DNA of 64,000 nucleotides from Lysobacter sp. M2-1 (GTDB lineage Bacteria > Pseudomonadota > Gammaproteobacteria > Xanthomonadales > Xanthomonadaceae), in the NCBI RefSeq assembly GCF_022662495.1, contig NZ_JAKPBU010000001.1:1612001-1676000 (forward strand), written 5' to 3'. A program made the position numbers and the translations under genes. Shown here one piece after another: positions 50,849-60,700 of this stretch. A model generated the notes under the pieces. The model did not search any database and was not told the DNA's origin. It worked only from the letters and a program-made list of their open reading frames with translations. Position 1 is the first letter of the stretch. Every line of letters begins with the position of its first letter.

Positions 50849-51754
50849 ATGACGCGATTGCTGGAAGTGCTTCCGGTCGCGCATCTGCACGGCGAAGGCG
50901 TGCAGTGGAATGCGGACGATGGCTGTCTGTGGTGGACCGACATCAGCGGTTGTGCGCTGCATCGCTATCACCTGGGGCGGGGCGCGCTGGAATCCTTCGC
51001 CACCCCGGAACGTCCGGGCTGTTTTGCCTTCATCGAAGGCGATGCGCGCCTGCTGGTGGCGTTCGCCACCGGTTTCGCGCTGTTCGATCCGCGCGACGGG
51101 CGGGTGCGCTGGCTGGATCGATGCGAACAGGCCGACAGCGGGCGGCGCTTCAACGATGGCAGGGTGGATCGCCAAGGGCGGTTTTGGGCCGGGACGATGG
51201 TCGAAGATGCGACGCGTGCCGTGCCGTACAGCGCAAGCCTGTACTGCCTGGACCCGGACGGCAGGGCAGTGGAGCGGGAGCGCGGGATCGGCATTTCCAA
51301 CGGCCTGTGCTGGAGCCCGGACGGACGCACCATGTATTTCGCCGATTCCCCCCGGCACACGATCCATGCCTATGACTTCGACCCGGACAGCGGCCTGCCG
51401 TCGCGGCGCCGCGAATTCGCGCGCACCGGCCCGGGCGCGGAGCCCGATGGCTCCACGGTCGATGCCGAGGGCGCAGTGTGGAACGCGCAATGGGGCGGTG
51501 GCCGGGTCGTGCGTTACTCGCCCACCGGCGAGGTGCTCGAAACCGTCGATACACCCGGCGCGATGCAGCCCAGCTGCGTGGCGTTCGGCGGCGATGCGCT
51601 CGAATTACTGTGCGTGACCTCGGCGTGGATCGGCCTGGACGCAGCCGCGCGCGTGACACAGCCGCAGGCGGGCCATGTGTTCCTCTACGAGACCTCCGCA
51701 CGTGGCCTGCCGGAGAACCGCGCGCGGCTCGCGCCTGCGGTGCTGGCGGCATGA
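50849..51754 (+). CDS. SMP-30/gluconolactonase-family lactonase
   Basis: A 301-residue six-bladed propeller with the SMP-30 metal ligands: Glu in HGEGVQW (E16), N in RFNDGR, N in GISNGLCWSPDG and D in AEPDGSTVD. It opens sugar lactones such as glucono- or galactonolactone. It follows the symporter by 4 nt and completes a transport, lactonase and aldolase set. The dehydratase and kinase expected between them are not in the window. Confidence 0.88.
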   Translation: MTRLLEVLPVAHLHGEGVQWNADDGCLWWTDISGCALHRYHLGRGALESFATPERPGCFAFIEGDARLLVAFATGFALFDPRDGRVRWLDRCEQADSGRRFNDGRVDRQGRFWAGTMVEDATRAVPYSASLYCLDPDGRAVERERGIGISNGLCWSPDGRTMYFADSPRHTIHAYDFDPDSGLPSRRREFARTGPGAEPDGSTVDAEGAVWNAQWGGGRVVRYSPTGEVLETVDTPGAMQPSCVAFGGDALELLCVTSAWIGLDAAARVTQPQAGHVFLYETSARGLPENRARLAPAVLAA

Positions 51755-52300
51755 ACGGCCGGCGCCGTCGGCTTTGGAACGGACATTTGTTCGAGACGAA
51801 AGCAAGGCGAACCAGCAAAGGGGTTCCTGGTCCTGCATCGCCACGAGTGTTTCTGGCGAAACCTTGGCCGTTCCCAGCGCTCCGATTCTTCGTGTTGGTC
51901 GTTCTCGCTCAGCCAGGTGCGTTGTCGCAGTCCCGTCCCATAAAACGCCTTCTTCTTGTCTTCCGACCTACACCACATCGCACTGTCAGCACGGACCCTG
52001 CGGATGGCTGGATCCGCGGTCAAAATGATCGACCGGAGTCGCGAGCCGGCGTCCTGGCGATGGACGTTGCGTTCGCACGCTGGTAGCGTTAACAGCGAAG
52101 CGTTGCGCGATGGTTGCGCCGGGCCGCGGCGGCGGTACTTGGGGACAACCCGGATGCTGGAACGCATTGGCAGGTTCGGCGCCACGGCGCGACGCCGGTA
52201 CGCAGGGTCGGGCGAGGGAAATCGTGAGGAAGCGGGCATCGCCCTCGCGCCATCACCGGGCGGGTGACGGCAGCGGCGGTGGTCGAAGGGGAAGACGTTG
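51755..52300. other. Gene-poor interval of unusual composition
   Basis: 546 bp between the lactonase and the response regulator. The middle (about 51770-52080) is clearly less GC-rich than its surroundings. A 184-codon minus frame (52239-51685) and short plus frames are open but lack ribosome sites and signal. I see no RNA gene, terminator or IS. It may be a decayed gene or foreign fragment. Confidence 0.55.
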
Positions 52301-53065
52301 ATGGAATTGCAGGGAAGTTACGACGCGGGAGGCTCGGATTCGGCCCGCGATGCATCGGAAGCGCGATCGACAAGCGACCGGATTACCCTGGCGGTGGTCG
52401 AAGACGATGCCCAGTACAGGGAATCGTTCCTGGTTCCCAGGCTGGCGGCGGCCGGTTTCTCGGTGGACGGCATGGCGAGCGCGCTGGATCTTTATCGGGC
52501 CATGACGGCCCGGCGCTACGACCTGGTGCTGCTCGATGTCTCGCTCCCGGACGAGGATGGCTTCGGCATCGCCGCGCACCTGCGCAGCCTGTCGGGCTCG
52601 ATCGGAATCGTCATGCTGACCGGCCTCAGCTCGGTACAGGACCAATTACGCGGCCTGCGCGCCGGCGCGGACGTCTACCTGCACAAGCCGACCGACATCG
52701 AGACGCTGACGGCCACGCTGTGGAACCTGAAGCGCCGTGTCGAAGCCGCACCGGCCGCGCCAGCCCCCGTTCGAGCGCAGGGCTGGCGTATTGACGAGGC
52801 CGCGTGGCGGATCGTGACGCCGGTCGGTGCGGAGGTCGAGATGAGCCTGGCCGAACGCCAGGTGCTTTCGATGCTGGCGGCGCAGCCGGGCATTCCGGTC
52901 CGGCGCGATGCGCTGATCGAACGATTGGTGGAGAACGTGCACGATTTCGATCCGCACCGGCTGGAAATGCTGGTCTACCGGTTGCGCCGCAAATGCCTCA
53001 AGCACGCGGGAGTGGAACTGCCGCTGCGCGCTGTGCGCGGGATCGGCTACGTGCTGGTGTGGTGA
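52301..53065 (+). CDS. OmpR/PhoB-type response regulator
   Basis: A 254-residue regulator. A 25-residue leader precedes the receiver domain (DD in VVEDD, phospho-site D79 in LVLLDVSLPD, T107 in MLTG, K129 in LHKPTD), then a winged-helix DNA-binding domain from about 150 to the end (MSLAERQVLSMLAAQPG, LVYRLRRKCLK, VRGIGYVLVW). It is followed by a sensor lacking a kinase. A histidine kinase lies convergent downstream. Any of them could be its partner. AGGGGAAG precedes the ATG. Confidence 0.9.
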   Translation: MELQGSYDAGGSDSARDASEARSTSDRITLAVVEDDAQYRESFLVPRLAAAGFSVDGMASALDLYRAMTARRYDLVLLDVSLPDEDGFGIAAHLRSLSGSIGIVMLTGLSSVQDQLRGLRAGADVYLHKPTDIETLTATLWNLKRRVEAAPAAPAPVRAQGWRIDEAAWRIVTPVGAEVEMSLAERQVLSMLAAQPGIPVRRDALIERLVENVHDFDPHRLEMLVYRLRRKCLKHAGVELPLRAVRGIGYVLVW

Positions 53066-53189
53066 TCGGCCGCGACCTACCGCCCCGGCTCCGATCCGGA
53101 GCACGTCATCCGCGTTTCGTGCAGGCGTGGCACCGCCCGCGCCGGCCTTCCGCCGCCGCCGACATGGGAAGCCGCGTACGGTGAGGTCG

Positions 53190-55583
53190 ATGCGCCTGCC
53201 GCTGGCGGCGTTCGTCCTGCTGACGATCTGCGCCGTGGCCATGGCGGAGGAGCGCGTGGTTCCGGACTACCGGTTCGTGCCGCGGGCGTTCACCCACGAC
53301 GACGGATTGCCGCAGTCGGGCGTGAACGCCATCGTCCAGGGCCGCGACGGCTACCTCTGGCTGGGGACCTTCGGCGGGCTGGCGCGATTCGACGGATCGA
53401 CGTTCCGCATCTTGCGCGAACGAACCGCCCGGGACGCGCCATCGGCGATAGGCGGACGCCGCGGCGGGCCGGCCAGCGATCGCGTCCTGTCCCTGTTCGA
53501 GGACGACCGCGGGCGCTTGTGGATCGGTACCCAGGACGCCGGGCTGAGCGTGTTCGAGCGCGGTGCGTTCCGTCATCTGTCGATCTGCGGCGGTACCTGC
53601 CAGGTTTCCGCGATCGCGCAGGCGCCGGACCGCTCGATATGGGTCGCCAGCGGCGACGGCATTTTTCGGCTCGATCCCACCAGCATGCGCGCCATGCGCC
53701 TCGCGCGTCCGGGCCGCGCCGGCTACAACAACCTAGTCATCGACGGCAGCGGCCGGGTGTTCGTCGGCGGCTACGAAGGCTTCCACATCGTGTCCGGGAA
53801 CAGCTTGCGTGACGTACCGCTGCCCGATGGCGAGACGGACGTATACATGCTCGAGCGCGACGGCGACGGCCTGTTGGTCGGAACTCCGCAGCGGCTCTAC
53901 CGCTACCGTCACGACGACCGGCGCTGGACGTCGCAGGACGTGATCCAGCCCAGGTACGCGGCCCGGGACGCGAACGGCCGGTGGTGGGTCGCGCAGGGCG
54001 ACAGGCAGGTCTTGCGCGAACACGCTCCGGGAAGCTGGCGCCGCGTGTCCGAACTGTCCGGAACCGGCATCAGCAGCCTGGCCCGCGACGATGAGGGCAA
54101 TCTCTGGATCGGCACCACCAGCAGGGGCCTGCTGCGGCTTCGCGACCCGGTGTTCGGCCTGCTTGCGAAGGCGCAGCTGGGAAGCGGCCGATCGGGGCGC
54201 GCGGTGGCGCCGGACGGTCGGGGCGGGTTCTGGTTCGGCTTGGCCTGCGGTGCATTGCGCCATTTCGGCGCCGACGGCCGCGTGCGCGAATGGCCGATCG
54301 GCGAGGTCCTGGGCAACGACTGCGTTTCCAGCCTGCTGCTGGATCGCAGCGGTGCGCTCTGGATCGGGACCAGTTCGGGCGAGTTGGGGCGGATGACCGA
54401 TGGTGCGGTCGAGCGCATTGCCTCCTGGCCGCGAATCGGCTCCATCGGCATCGGGCAACAGGACGATGGCGGCCTGCTGGTCAGCGCCGGCGCGTCGACC
54501 TTCGTGCTGCGGGTGGACGGCGAAGGGCGTGTGCTCGATCGGCGGCGTATCGCCGCGGTGCAGGGCATGCGCATCAATCGGTTCGTAAAGTCCGCACGCG
54601 CCGGGACCTGGTTCGTGGGCGACCAGGGCGTGGTGCGGTTGGTGGGCGATCGGGTCGTCGAACGCTGGTCGCCGCAGCAAGGTCTCTCCTCGCGCTTTGC
54701 CCGCGACCTCTACGAGGACCGCGACGGTGCGCTATGGGTGGGAACCTACGGCGGCGGCCTCAACCGCATCGTGGGCGATCGCGTGCACAGCTACGGCAGC
54801 GACAATGGCCTGTCGGACGAGGCCGTGTCCTGCATCCTTGCCGACGACCGCGGTCGGCTGTGGCTCGGAGGCAACCGCGGCGTGACCTTGTTGCCGGCGC
54901 CGGGCGGGGCGGGAGAGACGATCGAGTCGGTGGTGTTTGCGGCGGATGAAGGCCTGATGCCGCCCGAGATCAACGGCGGGACCACCTCGCCCTGCCTGCG
55001 CGACGCACAGGGGCGGCTGTGGTTCTCGCTGGTGGAAGGGTTCGCCGTGCTCGACCCGGAGCGTATCCCCGAAGTCCGTCCGGCGCCGCCACGTGCGCAT
55101 ATCGAAGATGTCGCGGCGGCCGGTGTGGCGCGCGAGATCCCCGATGCCGTCCTGAATCTGGCCTCGTTCACCCGCAATCTGCAGATCCGCTACACCGCGA
55201 TCAATCTGAGCAGGCCGCGGGAAACCCGCTTCCGTTTCCGCCTGTCCGGTTTCGATGCGGACTGGGTGGAGGCCGGACAGGACCGCAGCATTCTCTATCC
55301 CTCGGTTCCGTGGGGCGAGCACCTGTTCGAAGTGCAGGCACGCGTCGCCGGAGGCCCGTGGTCGCCGGTGGCGGCCAGGCTGCGCATCATGCACCCGCAA
55401 CCGTGGTACCAGCGACCCTGGATCTGGACGCTGGCGACCTCGATGGGGCTGGTGGTGTTGGTTGGCGGCACCCGGCATGAGCGCGTGCGGCTGCCGTCCG
55501 CGATCGGCCGCCGCCGGCCTGCCGGTAGCCTCGGCCAGGGACGCGATCGGCACCGCGAGCCCGGCGCCGCGCCCCGCGAATGA
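53190..55583 (+). CDS. Propeller/Y_Y_Y sensor protein without kinase domain
   Basis: A 797-residue exported sensor: a signal peptide, two seven-bladed regulator propellers built from repeats like GYLWLGTFGGLARFDG and LWIGT, a Y_Y_Y domain (about 640-745) and one transmembrane helix (about 752-771). In related proteins a histidine kinase follows. Here only 36 residues of Arg-rich tail (GTRHERVRLPSAIG...) remain and no alternative frame supplies a kinase. It could bind carbohydrates in the periplasm and signal through another protein. It lies after the response regulator. Start ATG 53190, GTG 53181 possible. Confidence 0.8.
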   Translation: MRLPLAAFVLLTICAVAMAEERVVPDYRFVPRAFTHDDGLPQSGVNAIVQGRDGYLWLGTFGGLARFDGSTFRILRERTARDAPSAIGGRRGGPASDRVLSLFEDDRGRLWIGTQDAGLSVFERGAFRHLSICGGTCQVSAIAQAPDRSIWVASGDGIFRLDPTSMRAMRLARPGRAGYNNLVIDGSGRVFVGGYEGFHIVSGNSLRDVPLPDGETDVYMLERDGDGLLVGTPQRLYRYRHDDRRWTSQDVIQPRYAARDANGRWWVAQGDRQVLREHAPGSWRRVSELSGTGISSLARDDEGNLWIGTTSRGLLRLRDPVFGLLAKAQLGSGRSGRAVAPDGRGGFWFGLACGALRHFGADGRVREWPIGEVLGNDCVSSLLLDRSGALWIGTSSGELGRMTDGAVERIASWPRIGSIGIGQQDDGGLLVSAGASTFVLRVDGEGRVLDRRRIAAVQGMRINRFVKSARAGTWFVGDQGVVRLVGDRVVERWSPQQGLSSRFARDLYEDRDGALWVGTYGGGLNRIVGDRVHSYGSDNGLSDEAVSCILADDRGRLWLGGNRGVTLLPAPGGAGETIESVVFAADEGLMPPEINGGTTSPCLRDAQGRLWFSLVEGFAVLDPERIPEVRPAPPRAHIEDVAAAGVAREIPDAVLNLASFTRNLQIRYTAINLSRPRETRFRFRLSGFDADWVEAGQDRSILYPSVPWGEHLFEVQARVAGGPWSPVAARLRIMHPQPWYQRPWIWTLATSMGLVVLVGGTRHERVRLPSAIGRRRPAGSLGQGRDRHREPGAAPRE

Positions 55584-55655
55584 TCCGAGTAGATCGTCGC
55601 TTCGCCGCGCCCGTGTAGAGCTCTTCGAAGGCTCGGCCCCATTGTGAATGACTGC

Positions 55656-55683
55656 CGTCATTCCAGCGAAGGTGGGAATGACG
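55656..55683. repeat. Inverted repeat CGTCATTCC...GGAATGACG
   Basis: CGTCATTCC (55656-55664) and GGAATGACG (55675-55683) pair exactly around AGCGAAGGTG. It lies between convergent sensor and kinase genes. It matches a widespread proteobacterial interspersed repeat style and may terminate both. Confidence 0.7.
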
Positions 55684-55708
55684 AGCAAACCAGTGGTTCG
55701 GATCTTCC

Positions 55709-57421
55709 TTAGGCGGCGCGCAGGGCCTGCAACAATCGCTCGTTGTCGAGCGGTTTGGGCAGGTGCACGATCCGTAGGTCGTCGAGGTCAGAGAGGAAGT
55801 CGTCCGCCAACAGCATGCGCCGTGCATTGGGCAGCACGTTGCCCAGCTGCCACAGCAGCGTGGCGCCATCGATATCCGGCAAATCCTGGTCGGCGATCAC
55901 TACGTCGACGTGGCTGGTGTACAGCGCGCACGCCAATGCTTCATCGCCTAGCTTCGCGGCATCGACATGGCAGCCGCCGGCGCGCAGCGCCTGCGCGGCC
56001 TGCGTCATGATCGCATCGTCCCCGGTCACCAGCAGTACCCGCAAGCCGTCCACCGCGTCCGTCCGCGGGTCGTCGCCTGCCGCGGCCAGCGGCAGGCGCA
56101 GGTGGATGAGCGTGCCGCGTCCGGGCGCGCTGTCGACATCGATCCGCCCACCACTGTCGGCGACGAAGCGCTGCACGATGGTCATGCCGATGCCGGTGCC
56201 GCGATCCCGGGGTTTGGTGGTGAAGAACGATTCGAACAGGCGCGCGCGCACCTCGTCGGTCATGCCCGTGCCGGTGTCTTCGACGCGGATCAGCGCGTGG
56301 TCGCCGTCGCGTTCGACGGCCAGTCCGAAACGGCCGCCCTCGGGCATCGCATCGCTGGCGTTGCTGGCCATGTTGAGCAGCGCCAGTTCCAGCTCATCGC
56401 GGTCGGCCTCGACGAACAGGCGCAGCGAGGTCCTGTCCAGGCGGACGCGGACGCCGGAGTGGAACATCGGTTCGATCAGCGGGCCCATGCCGGCGACGGC
56501 TTCGGTGAGATCGAACACCGATACCTGGCGCTCCTGGTTGCGGCTGAAGCTCAGCAGGCGGCGGGTGACCACCGCGCCGCGCTGGGCCGCCTGGAGGATC
56601 ATCGCCAGCGTGCCGTCGCGTTCCGCTTCCTGCGAGGTGGGCGAGCTGGCGAGCCCCAGGATCACATGCAGGATGTTGTTGAAATCGTGCGCCGCGCCCG
56701 CTGACAGACGACCGATCGCCTCCATCCGTTGCGTGTGCAGCAGGCGCGCATGGGCGCGCTCGTTCTGTTCGATCTCGCGTTCGAGTTCCGCGTTGGCCGC
56801 ATCGAGGGCATTGCTGCGCTCGATCGCGCGCTGCGAGGACAGGATCAGCCGATCGAGAATCACCGCCAGGACCAGGAAGTTCAAGGTCGACAGCACCAGG
56901 TCGGGCAGGACCTGCGCAGACGCCGCCGCGTTCGCCGCCCGCATCAGGTCGATGCGCGCGCCGAGCGCAAGGGCGACGCCGCTGGCCAGCGCCGTCCACC
57001 AGACCGCGGCGCGGCCGAGCAACAGTCCGGCGAACAGCAGCGGAATCAGATGCGTCATCTGCAGGCCGGCCTGCGCCTGCAGTCCGTAGTTGGCGTAGCT
57101 CACGCCGATCAGCACCATCCCGCCGCAGACGGCGAAGGCCGCCGACAGCCGGTAGCGGCTGCGGCGCAGCAGCCACAGGCAGCCCAGCGCGTAGACGGCG
57201 ATGGCCAGCGGCCCCCAGGTTTCGCTGCTGGCCGCGTCGCGTCCGCCGAGCAGCGAATGCACCGCCATCGATCCTGCGGCGGCAACCGTGATCGCGAGGA
57301 CGGTCTGCAGCATCAGCGCGTTGCGGCGGTCCTGCGGCGGGACGGCGGGTGCGAGCCCGGGCGGGTCCGCCATGCGCCGAACGGCGCGCTGCGCCTCGGC
57401 GCCTACCGTCAGCGGTTCCAT
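55709..57421 (-). CDS. Membrane hybrid sensor histidine kinase
   Basis: A 570-residue kinase. Five to six transmembrane helices (about 38-195) precede a coiled coil, a HisKA-type dimerisation helix with H245 in GAAHDFNNI, a catalytic ATPase domain (NMASNASDAM, DTGTGM, GTGIGMTIV) and a C-terminal receiver domain with D511 in VVIADQDLP and K556. The membrane part may sense a lipid or quinone state. It faces the propeller sensor and response regulator. Start ATG 57421. Confidence 0.88.
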   Translation of the reverse strand: MEPLTVGAEAQRAVRRMADPPGLAPAVPPQDRRNALMLQTVLAITVAAAGSMAVHSLLGGRDAASSETWGPLAIAVYALGCLWLLRRSRYRLSAAFAVCGGMVLIGVSYANYGLQAQAGLQMTHLIPLLFAGLLLGRAAVWWTALASGVALALGARIDLMRAANAAASAQVLPDLVLSTLNFLVLAVILDRLILSSQRAIERSNALDAANAELEREIEQNERAHARLLHTQRMEAIGRLSAGAAHDFNNILHVILGLASSPTSQEAERDGTLAMILQAAQRGAVVTRRLLSFSRNQERQVSVFDLTEAVAGMGPLIEPMFHSGVRVRLDRTSLRLFVEADRDELELALLNMASNASDAMPEGGRFGLAVERDGDHALIRVEDTGTGMTDEVRARLFESFFTTKPRDRGTGIGMTIVQRFVADSGGRIDVDSAPGRGTLIHLRLPLAAAGDDPRTDAVDGLRVLLVTGDDAIMTQAAQALRAGGCHVDAAKLGDEALACALYTSHVDVVIADQDLPDIDGATLLWQLGNVLPNARRMLLADDFLSDLDDLRIVHLPKPLDNERLLQALRAA

Positions 57422-57705
57422 CTCTCTTCCCTTCGCGCGTGTTGGTGGCCAGCGGTGGACAGGATAGACACAGGCGTCCCGGAGCGATTGTCAGGTCTGT
57501 CGCAGAAACAACCCGCTTCCGGTGAGGATTGGTGAGAGAACGTGATTGATGTCGCATTTTTCCCTGCCTAAAGTGCGCGCGCTTCTTGACGCACTTCACA
57601 AAGCCTGGGACTGCACCGGGCGCGTCGGAAGCCCGGTTGGGAAGCCAAGGCTTCGCATCGATGAAGTGTCCGGCGTGACGGACGCCTACCCCTGACCGTG
57701 ACCGC
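57422..57705. other. Intergenic region upstream of the surface protein
   Basis: 284 bp between the divergent kinase and surface-protein genes. No clear hairpin or operator is seen. A stretch TCGCATTTTTCCCTGCCTAAAGT (57551-57573) is the most AT-rich part and may hold a promoter for the plus-strand gene. Confidence 0.4.
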
Positions 57706-60700
57706 ATGACGAAGACGGCACCGACGCGCACCCATGCGCGCCGGTACGCCGCGGACTTTCCAAGGGGGTTGCAGGTGCGATCGAACAGTATCCGGTGGGC
57801 CAGGGCGGCCGCCGCAAGCATGGTGCTGACGCTGGTGGCCGGGTTCTGCGGGCTGACCGCCCCGCCCGCCCGAGCGCAGGCGGCTTCCGTCACCAATACG
57901 GCGACGATCGCTGCACCGGACGGCACCAGCGACACCAATCCGAGCAACAACACCGACAGCGCGACGGTCGCAATCGCAGCGGCGGCGAACTACAGCTTCT
58001 GCACGGCGCCGGGCGGAGGCGCGACTTCGAACGCCGTCTACAACATCGTCAACGGCGTCCAGGTCTGGCGCTACGAGCCCGGCGCTGGCGCGGATGCGGT
58101 GGTGCCCGAGCTGGCATTGCCGACGGTGAGCGGCAACGTCAACGCGCTCATGGTCGACCCGGTCAACGATCGCCTGCTGTTCCACGCCACCACCGGATCC
58201 ATGCTCTGGGCCTACGACGCCGACAACGGTGGCTGGTACCAGGCGCTTCCCGCGGGCATCCCGAACGGCGACCTGCCGCGCGCCGGCATCGGCCCGGACG
58301 GCGTCGGCTACCTGATCGGTAGCGGCAGCTCCCCGGTGGTCTACCGGCTGACCGCGAACGGGACCGGCTTCGGCTACGGCGTGCAGCAGATCGGCAACCT
58401 GCAGTACGACGTCCCGCCGACCAACACCGGCTCGGGCGATCTCGCCTTCGACGGCGAGGGCTTCGGCTGGATCGCGACCGGGCAGGACCTGTACCGCATC
58501 GACTTCTCGGCGCCGGGCAACCCGCTGGCCGTCCGCCAGACGCGGCCGCTGCTGGGCGGGCAGCCATCGACAATCCAGTGGGCCGGCATCGCCTATGGCG
58601 ACGACGGCCGCCTGTACTTCGCCAACAACAACAGCCCCAGCCAGTACTACGCCTACGATCCGGCAACGGGCGCCCTGACGCCGTCGGCGCCGACCGGCGC
58701 GGGCGGCGCGCGCGACCTGGCCTCGTGCGCGTTCCCGATCCTGGCCGAGCCGGAACTCTCGGTCGAGAAGACCTTGGCCCAAGTCAACGGCCAGCCCTAC
58801 GTCGACGGCGCCGCGGTCGTTCCGGGCGACGTGCTCACCTATGCCATCACCATCGAGAACACCGGTGGTGCCGCCGGGACGCTGTTCGGTGGCGACGTGG
58901 CCGAGACCGTGCCGGCCAACACCACCGACGTGGCGACCGGCAACGACTTCACCTGCACTGGCACCGCCTGCACCAACACCAGCGCGGTCAACCTGCCGGC
59001 GAACGGCAGCGCGGTGCTGGACTTCGTGGTGCAGATCGACGATCCGGTGCCCGCGGGCGTGTCCGGCATCGCCAACGCGGTGACCTTCCCCAACGATTCC
59101 ATCGACTGCACGGCCGCCGGCAACGACTGCGAGGAAACCACGCCCTTGGGGCCGGCGACCAGCGTCGCCAAGAGTTCCGATCCGGCCTCCGGCACGGCGG
59201 TAAGCGCCGGCGACACCATCGCCTACACGCTGACGGTGACGGTGGCGAATACCGCGACGACCGAAGACATCACGCTGACCGATACGCTGGGCGACGGCCT
59301 GACGCTGGCCGGCGCGCTGCCGGCCGGCTGCTCGGCCAGCGGCCAGGTGGTGAGCTGCGTGCTGGCGGCGGGCGCCACGGTCGGTCCGCACACCTTCGCG
59401 TACGGCGCGACGGTGGACGCCGACGCGATCGGTTCGGTCGGCAACGTGGTGGTGCCGACCACGCCGCCGGGCGGCAGTCCGGAGCCGGAGTGCACGAGCT
59501 GCGAGACCGAGCATCCGCTGACGTCCTCCGCGACGGTGGCGAAGACATCGAACCCGGCCAGCGGCGCGGCGGTCGCGGTTGGCCAGACGATTGCGTACAC
59601 CCTGACCGTGACGGTGGCGGGCGCGCCGACGACCGAGGCGATCACGCTGACCGACACGCTGGGCGACGGCCTGACGCTGGCCGGCTCAGTCCCCATAGGC
59701 TGCACGGCGAGCGGTCAGGTGGTGACCTGCGTGCTGGCGGCGGGCGCCACGGTCGGTCCGCACACCTTCGCGTACGGCGCGACGGTGGACGCCGACGCGA
59801 CCGGTTCGGTCAGCAACGTGGTGGTGCCGACCACGCCACCGGGCGGCGGTCCGGACCCGGAGTGCACGAGCTGCGGGACCGAGCATCCGCTGACGCCCGC
59901 AACGGCGGTGGCGAAAACATCGAACCCGGCGACGGGAACGGCGGTGAGCCCGGGCGGCACCATCGCCTACACGCTGACGGTGACGGTGGTGAATGCGGCC
60001 ACGACCGAGGCGATCACGCTGACCGACACGCTCGGCGACGGCCTGACGCTCGCCGGCACGGTCCCTGCAGGCTGCACGGCGAATGGCCAGGTGGTGACCT
60101 GCGTGCTGGCGGCCGGTGCCGCGGTGGGCTCGCACGCCTTCGCGTACAGCGCGACGGTGGACGCCGACGCGACCGGTTCGGTCGGCAACGTGGTGGTGCC
60201 GACCACGCCACCGGGCGGCGACCCGGACCCCGGCTGCACGAGCTGCGAGACCGAGCATCCGCTGACGCCTGAAACCGCGGTGACGAAGACGTCGAACCCG
60301 GGAACGGGCGCGACGGTGAGCCCGGGCGACACCATCGCCTACACGCTGACGGTGGCGGTGGCGAACGCCCCCACGACCGAGGCGATCACGCTGACCGACA
60401 CGCTCGGCGACGGCCTGACGCTTGCCGGCGCGCTGCCGGCCGGCTGCACGGCCAGCGGCCAGGTGGTGAGCTGCGTGCTGGCGGCCGGTGCCGCGGTGGG
60501 TCCGCATGCCTTCGCGTACAGCGCCACGGTGGATGCCGATGCAACCGGTTCGGTGGGCAACATGGTGGTGCCATCGACGCCGCCGGGCGGCGATCCGGAC
60601 CCAGATTGCACGTCGTGCACGACCGAGCACGAACTGGACGAAACCTCGATCGCGGTAGTCAAAAGCGCCGACCCCGCGCCGGGCAGCGAGGTGTCGCCGG

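Noticed and set aside
51685-52239. 184-codon minus frame as a real gene
   Set aside because: No ribosome site, no motif and basic, Ser-rich composition. It is reported only as an odd interval.
59170-60657. CRISPR array
   Set aside because: Repeats are 372 bp, adjacent, in frame and code for beta-sandwich domains. There are no spacers.
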